Part shown: one piece after another, positions 59,477 through 64,000 of the stretch
Numbering within the stretch: the stretch's first letter is position 1
Layout: the number at the start of each line of letters is the position of its first letter
From: Cadophora sp. MPI-SDFR-AT-0126
Lineage: Eukaryota; Ascomycota; Leotiomycetes; Helotiales; Ploettnerulaceae
Direction: 5' to 3'
Assembly: GCA_020747065.1 (NCBI GenBank)
Contig: JAGMVK010000017.1
Location: 1-64,000, forward strand
DNA length: 64,000 nt
Position numbers and translations under genes: made by a program
The notes under the pieces: model-generated
Told to the model about the DNA's origin: nothing
Databases searched by the model: none
Seen by the model: only the letters and a program-made list of their open reading frames with translations

Positions 59477-61114
59477 ATGCCACCACGATGTCCTACTTTC
59501 CAAGGGACATTGACACCTTTTCTCTACCCATCCCTCCTATCCCAAACTTCTAAAGCCATCTTCCGACCCCTCTTCAGGCGCGTTCAAGAACGCCATGAAT
59601 CTACCACGCCCCATCACCAACTTCCCGAAGAAAGCTCGCGTCTCAACCCTCCTCCAACAGACTATTCTCGCACCATTTTCACCGACCGGGCGACTGTAAC
59701 CTTATTCGCGGGTGGGGGTGGCCACGGCTGTATCTCCTTCCTCCGCGAGAAATACATTGAAGCAGGACCTGCAAATGGAGGGGATGGGGGCACAGGGGGA
59801 AATGTCTACATCCAGGCAGTACGGGGTGAAACATCTTTGCACAAACTCGCGCGACGGAATATCTTGAAAGCCGGACGCGGAAAGAATGGGCAGGGAAAGA
59901 GCCGGGGAGGAGAACGAGGCGACGACGTCGTTGTCCAGGTCCCAGTCGGTACTGTGGTACGGGAGATTGAACGGGTGGACCCTGTAGCCATCGAGGAGGA
60001 GAGAATGAAGCTCGAGGCGGGGAAAGAAGATGGTGTTGATGGGAGTGGACCATGGAAATGGGACCGGGAAAAGTGGTTACTATACCCGGCGATTACACCT
60101 GAGGACATTGCAACTTCAGAATTCCCTACACTGCCCAGAGGGAGGAAATCCGCACTTATGATGACTCAGGTCAAAGCACCTGTTTCTTTGGATCTAAGCA
60201 AGCCCATGGAGAGGCCTCTACTACTTGTAGCCGGTGCGATGGGTGGACTCGGAAACCCGCATTTTTGTACCAAGACCGTGCCGCGACCGAAGTTTGCAAC
60301 TAAGGGGGAGGCTGGAACGAAGATTGTGTTGGAGTTGGAGTTGAAGCTACTCGCCGATGTTGGTCTTGTGGGACTCCCAAATGCGGGAAAGAGCACACTA
60401 TTGAGGGCTATGAGTAAGAGCCGTGCCCGGGTTGGCGATTGGGCATTCACGACTCTTCAACCGAATATCGGAACTGTCGTGTTAGACGATCATAAGGGCC
60501 GACCTTTGGCGCGAGCCAAATATGAGGACGGAGAGCCGAGAACGCACTTCACTATTGCCGACATTCCTGGGCTGGTGGAAGATGCACACTTGGACAAGGG
60601 ACTGGGTATCAGTTTCCTTAGACACGTCGAGAGAGCTCGAGTCTTGGCATTCGTGGTTGACCTTAACAAGGGTAATGCCGTAGCAGCCCTCAAAGGCCTC
60701 TGGAAAGAAGTCGGCGAGTACGAACGCATGAAAATTGCTCAAGAGAAAGACAAAGCCGATCCCATCGTTCAGTGGAGCCCATTCACCTCGCCTGAGGACG
60801 CTCTCGCCAATCGCCAAGAAACGATTGTTGTCAGCCATGGCCCAACGTTCGACAATCCATTCGGACCTGAGTTGCCTAGCATCGCTGGTAAGCCATGGTT
60901 TGTGGTTGCTACGAAGGCAGATCTGCCTGGTACGAAGGAGAACTTTGAGAGCTTGAGAGCTTATTTGGAGAAGGTCAGCGAGGGTGAGGAGGACCATCCT
61001 AGTGGGCAGAAAGAGTGCTGGACTGGGAAAGTCGAGGCAATACCCGTCAGTGCTATTAATGGGCACGGTGTGGAGAAGATTACGGAGTGGACGGTTGGGC
61101 TGCTAGATGATTAG
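59477..61114 (+). CDS. MTG2: Mitochondrial Obg-family GTPase Mtg2
   Basis: Single-exon gene of about 545 aa. An Arg-rich N-terminus lacking acidic residues over the first 40 positions fits mitochondrial import. The Obg glycine-rich domain (about 70-290) is recognised by GGGGHGCISFLREKY, GGDGGTGGNVYI, KNGQGKSRGGERGDDVVVQVPVGT and GGLGNPHF. It is interrupted by a fungal insertion with KWDREKWLLYP. The G domain has G1 GLPNAGKST (299-307), G3 DIPG (362-365) and G4 TKAD (479-482), a normal variant of NKxD. The family assembles the large mitochondrial ribosomal subunit. The start ATG (59477) has the context AAAAATGCC. The gene is intact. Confidence 0.93.
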   Translation: MPPRCPTFQGTLTPFLYPSLLSQTSKAIFRPLFRRVQERHESTTPHHQLPEESSRLNPPPTDYSRTIFTDRATVTLFAGGGGHGCISFLREKYIEAGPANGGDGGTGGNVYIQAVRGETSLHKLARRNILKAGRGKNGQGKSRGGERGDDVVVQVPVGTVVREIERVDPVAIEEERMKLEAGKEDGVDGSGPWKWDREKWLLYPAITPEDIATSEFPTLPRGRKSALMMTQVKAPVSLDLSKPMERPLLLVAGAMGGLGNPHFCTKTVPRPKFATKGEAGTKIVLELELKLLADVGLVGLPNAGKSTLLRAMSKSRARVGDWAFTTLQPNIGTVVLDDHKGRPLARAKYEDGEPRTHFTIADIPGLVEDAHLDKGLGISFLRHVERARVLAFVVDLNKGNAVAALKGLWKEVGEYERMKIAQEKDKADPIVQWSPFTSPEDALANRQETIVVSHGPTFDNPFGPELPSIAGKPWFVVATKADLPGTKENFESLRAYLEKVSEGEEDHPSGQKECWTGKVEAIPVSAINGHGVEKITEWTVGLLDD

Positions 61115-61356
61115 ATGGATGAGCTGTAAGATATTTGTATACAAAATGTACAGTATATGGGGACTAGTTGGCCTCAGCGTTAAAATCTATATTCACCAGT
61201 GAATAATAGGGACACCTCTCTTTATTTGACCATCATCCATCAGAGAAATCTATTCGCATCTAATCATCGATTTCCACGCTCTTCACAGTCCTCTTCGACC
61301 TCATACTGGCTTCTCACTCGATTCTGCTGTTCTCTCCCTTCCAAACAATCCAGTCT

Positions 61357-61569
61357 TCACCTCATCTCCAACTCAGTACCTTTCTTCGCCCTGCTATGCC
61401 CTCTCAAACACACATTGCAGGATCTCCTCAACTCAAGAGTCACAGGTCGTTGTCTCGACATACAAGTCGATTTACGCGAGAAGCCTAGCCAGACAGCGAG
61501 ACAGCTGGTGAGGTAGTACGCTTTTTCGTGTTTGCACTTGAGATGTTTCGTTGTAACGTAGCGGCACAT
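61357..61569 (-). CDS. Small Cys/His-rich protein, uncharacterised
   Basis: A 70-aa frame beginning MCRYVTTKHLKCKHEKAYY and containing further Cys in TSC, STC and SCNVC. An opening C-X-aromatic...K-H-X-K-C-X-H pattern is common to short fungal proteins that may bind zinc, but I cannot assign a family. No introns were identified, and a longer spliced form is possible. It overlaps a longer plus-strand frame that is Ser-rich and less convincing. Confidence is low. Confidence 0.35.
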   Translation of the reverse strand: MCRYVTTKHLKCKHEKAYYLTSCLAVWLGFSRKSTCMSRQRPVTLELRRSCNVCLRGHSRAKKGTELEMR

Positions 61570-61928
61570 ACTCTGGCTCGACGTGGAGATGCGGACCTCG
61601 CCAGAGGACCTTGTCTCGTTTACACGGCTGCTCGCTTATTTTCGGCGTACTTTGCTCTGTGGGAATGATGTGGTGCTCGAAGGCTCCCGAACGGCTTGGT
61701 TCGAGATGGAAAAGGAGGTGGTTTTTTGCAAAATGGGAGGGTGCGATTTATAATCTTTCTTTTGGAGGGTACTTCCAGTCAGTTCTTTGAGAGCTGCACT
61801 TGCTGTGAATCGACATGGTGTTCTGACACTGTTAAACCAGCGAGGTACTGCGCCGTGACACTCATTTACTAGGATTCCCATAACCAACGGAACGCTTCAA
61901 AGGTCTTGATTCAAACTCGTACAGTAAT
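61570..61928. other. Short intergenic stretch, nothing recognised
   Basis: About 360 bp without motif-bearing frames. Confidence 0.35.
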
Positions 61929-62207
61929 TTGAAAAAAATCCTTGTCTCAAAGCAAGCTACAACTGCCAAGACTGGTTGTTGCAGCTTGAGCTGTCACGAT
62001 GGATGCATTTCGAGCCTCTCGAAGATCATCGGCTCGCACGCGATCGACGTCCTAGATGAGTATGCATATAGACCGATTCACCTCAACAGACCTGCAAGTT
62101 GGCTCATTCATCTTCTGAAGGGTGAGTTCAAAGAAACCATCCGCGCGAGATTTTTGACGCGTTCTCTGGGCAGTAACAAACACCATTCGATAGATTATCT
62201 AAGTTGA
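61929..62207 (+). pseudogene. N-terminal fragment of a HET-domain gene
   Basis: The segment DEYAYRPIHLNRPASWLIHLLKGEFKETIRARF followed by DYLS and a stop matches the typical beginning of HET proteins ('Y.Y.PL......IRLL.LLPGEF.D.IR......' then 'ALSYVWG'). The frame stops at TGA exactly where SYVWG should follow, and the next bases look like a damaged version of it. No downstream HET motif was found. It is therefore probably a truncated relic. Confidence 0.45.
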
Positions 62208-63132
62208 TGTGTGAGGTAGTACAACGTTAATCTAGGAAATTCAACTAGGACAAATTCCTATTGTACAGATATTAGAAACCTACTCTACGAGACATTGTGC
62301 ATGATGGGTATGCTTGGCGGAGTTCCAAGAGCCGTATTGACTGCATTCTGAGACAACGGAATTTCAGTTGCTTTTGCCATACATTGTTCCCATGATCCGT
62401 CCATGATGTATCAGTCTTATTTTCAAGTATAAACATAGGATGCCCCTTTCATGCACTTTACTGAACACATTCAACAGCGATACCTACGACAGATAAAGAA
62501 TGCCGAAGTCTGATATGTCGGCAGACAGGCGCCAAGATCGTCGCGATCAACATTGAACTGCGCATCTTGCGATGATTTTACGTATGAAATCTATCTCCAG
62601 TGTGGACATAGATGATACGGTGACGTAGCATTGAGTCAATAAGGAAGCTTGATTTCTCAGAATCATTATTATGGTCGACTTTCCAAGTCCTGAATTGAAC
62701 TAGTATGAGTCTCTTGGCAAGACGGAAATATTTTATACACGCGCTACAGATGATACTTTCGTCCTAATATAAGCTTATACCTAATAGACTGTCAAGGAGT
62801 CAAAATATCGGACCCGATTTGACGTCATAATAGGCTCGAAGCATCGTTGGACTTCGGGGGCCCCTTTTCAAGTAGCCCGTTGCGCACTTGGATACCCGAT
62901 TTGAACTAAATGCGGGGACCTGACCTATGTTTGGAGCAGTAAGAGCTAGCTGGCGAATAGTCAATCATCATGGTAGGGGATGATATTCAATATTGATTCG
63001 TAGAAATCTCTGTTTGAGAAAAAGTTTAGCGTCCTGCCTAAAGAAGGAGTTACCTATAAATGTATGATTATGATGCATCTCAAGTTCTTCAATAAACATC
63101 GAAACCCGACAAACATCTCGTTCAAAACACCC
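62208..63132. promoter_or_regulatory. Intergenic region and GH43 promoter
   Basis: About 925 bp without a supported gene; slightly AT-rich. TATAAA at 63055-63060 lies 73-78 bp before the GH43 start codon. Confidence 0.45.
63055..63060 (+). promoter_or_regulatory. TATA box of the GH43 gene
   Basis: TATAAA about 75 bp before the proposed ATG at 63133, the same spacing as at the pectate lyase and CE3 genes. Confidence 0.5.
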
Positions 63133-64000
63133 ATGATGTCTCCCTCACCCGCCAGGGCCATCACGGCTATTCTCGGACTCATGTTTACATGTGTCGTTGC
63201 GGACCCTATAAAGGTTATCGATCAGGACTGGGCCGATCCGTCTATTTTATTACAGGATGGAACCTGGTACTCGTACGCAACAGGTGCTGCTGGCAAGAAA
63301 GTACAAGTCGCCAGCTCAACAGTATTTGAGTCAGGATGGAGCATCCTTCCAGATGACGGAATGCCGACAATTCCTGGAGTATGTAATCTTCCCTATTTGT
63401 TCCCCCCGTGAACTGGGATGTCGGACCGAAGACATGTAACAGGACCAATGTCTTGAGAATCGAGATCTTGATCCTAAGCTCCGGACTTTACAGCGCTAAC
63501 AACCTTGAAGTGGGTAGTTCCAGACTCTACCAACCCTCCCGGTCCGGGATCCTTCGTCTGGGCTCCAGATGTTGTAAGACGTGTGAGTAAACTTTGAGCT
63601 GTGAACTTTGGTTGGGACTGATGTTACGACAGGATGACGGTAAATTCATTCTCTACTTCTCTGCGGCAAGAATCAACCCACCAGGAGGCCTTCCAAACAA
63701 AGGCTACCATTGTGTTGGGGCTGCGATTGCAGGCAACCCGGCGGGACCATTTGTCCCTCAATCTGATCCACTCGCTTGCCCCATCGACCAGGGAGGAGCT
63801 ATTGAGTATGTTGGCTTAATTCGCTGCCAGATCCGTACGCATGCTGATATGACCACAGTCCAGCTGGCTTCCGCGATGCTAATGGCGATGTGTTTGTAAC
63901 ATACAAAGTAGATGGCAACAACATAGGCGATGGTAGTGGAGTCTGTGGGCAGGCAGAGCAAAAACAATCCAGTTCCAACTCCGATTATGCTCCAGAAGTT
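63133..64000 (+). CDS. Secreted glycoside hydrolase family 43 enzyme (partial, runs off window)
   Basis: N-terminal part of an extracellular five-bladed propeller hydrolase acting on arabinan or arabinoxylan. Exons seen are 63133-63378, 63511-63573, 63633-63805 and 63859 onward, in phase. A signal peptide (MMSPSPARAITAILGLMFTCVVA) is followed by DQDWADPSIL, where Asp35 is the expected catalytic base. GTWYSYATGA, WVVPDSTNPPGPGSFVWAPDV, GKFILYFSA and, across intron 3, GAID-PAGF follow, where the Asp should be the pKa-modulating residue. The general acid and C-terminus lie beyond 64,000. An upstream ATG at 63064 is in frame but would bury the signal peptide. Possible activities are arabinanase, arabinofuranosidase or xylosidase. 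Confidence 0.85.

Noticed and set aside
1..64000. tRNA, rRNA, CRISPR, telomere repeat or operon-type signals
   Set aside because: No B-box-like GGTTCGANTCC, spaced direct repeat array, rRNA core or TTAGGG array was seen on reading; intron-rich genes exclude a bacterial source.

Overview
This window is a stretch of nuclear chromosome from a filamentous ascomycete (Pezizomycotina). The evidence is short GT-AG introns (about 36-160 bp) with CTAAC/CTGAC-like branch sites, a Zn2Cys6 regulator, HET-domain gene relics, a CBM1-tagged secreted esterase, plant cell wall enzymes, and a large AT-rich block with the signature of repeat-induced point mutation (RIP). A plant-associated Leotiomycete is my best guess from overall gene style, but the sequence alone does not prove it.

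Layout. (1) 1-11,240: an AT-rich, gene-free block in which CpA/TpG and CpG are almost absent, so it is probably RIP-destroyed transposons. (2) 11.26-25 kb: a candidate carbohydrate or acid catabolic cluster. It holds three separate Gfo/Idh/MocA-type NAD(P)-dependent oxidoreductases, a Zn2Cys6 transcription factor, a UPF0303 (YBR137W-like) protein, an MFS sugar permease with a frameshifting internal deletion, and a decayed MmgE/PrpD gene. (3) 27.5-31.4 kb: two secreted plant cell wall enzymes, a PL1 pectate lyase and a CE3 esterase with a C-terminal CBM1. (4) 33.3-34.6 kb: a reticulon gene with a repeat-rich upstream region. (5) 35.5-46.8 kb: a decayed accessory region with an interrupted LPAELR-type gene, a possible small cysteine-rich secreted protein, two broken HET genes and one intact MFS transporter. 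(6) 47.6-61.1 kb: conserved genes with roles in replication (Cdc45), CoA-ester metabolism (a peroxisomal 4CL-like ligase), transcription (Rpb5), RNA and secretion (Bfr1) and mitochondrial ribosome assembly (Mtg2), plus one conserved protein of unknown function. (7) 61.3-64 kb: a small Cys/His protein, a third HET fragment, and a secreted GH43 enzyme cut off by the window end.

How the genes may work together (inference). The secreted enzymes (PL1, CE3-CBM1, GH43) would release pectin- and hemicellulose-derived sugars and acids. The permease, the oxidoreductases and the MmgE/PrpD enzyme look like an uptake and oxidation route under the adjacent Zn2Cys6 factor, with CreA-like repression sites upstream of the permease. 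In this strain the route looks eroded: the permease is frameshifted, the MmgE/PrpD gene is a relic, and the oxidoreductase next to the AT-rich block has Arg in place of a glycine in its dinucleotide-binding loop.

All exon boundaries were worked out by hand from splice signals, reading phase and family motifs. No homology search was run.
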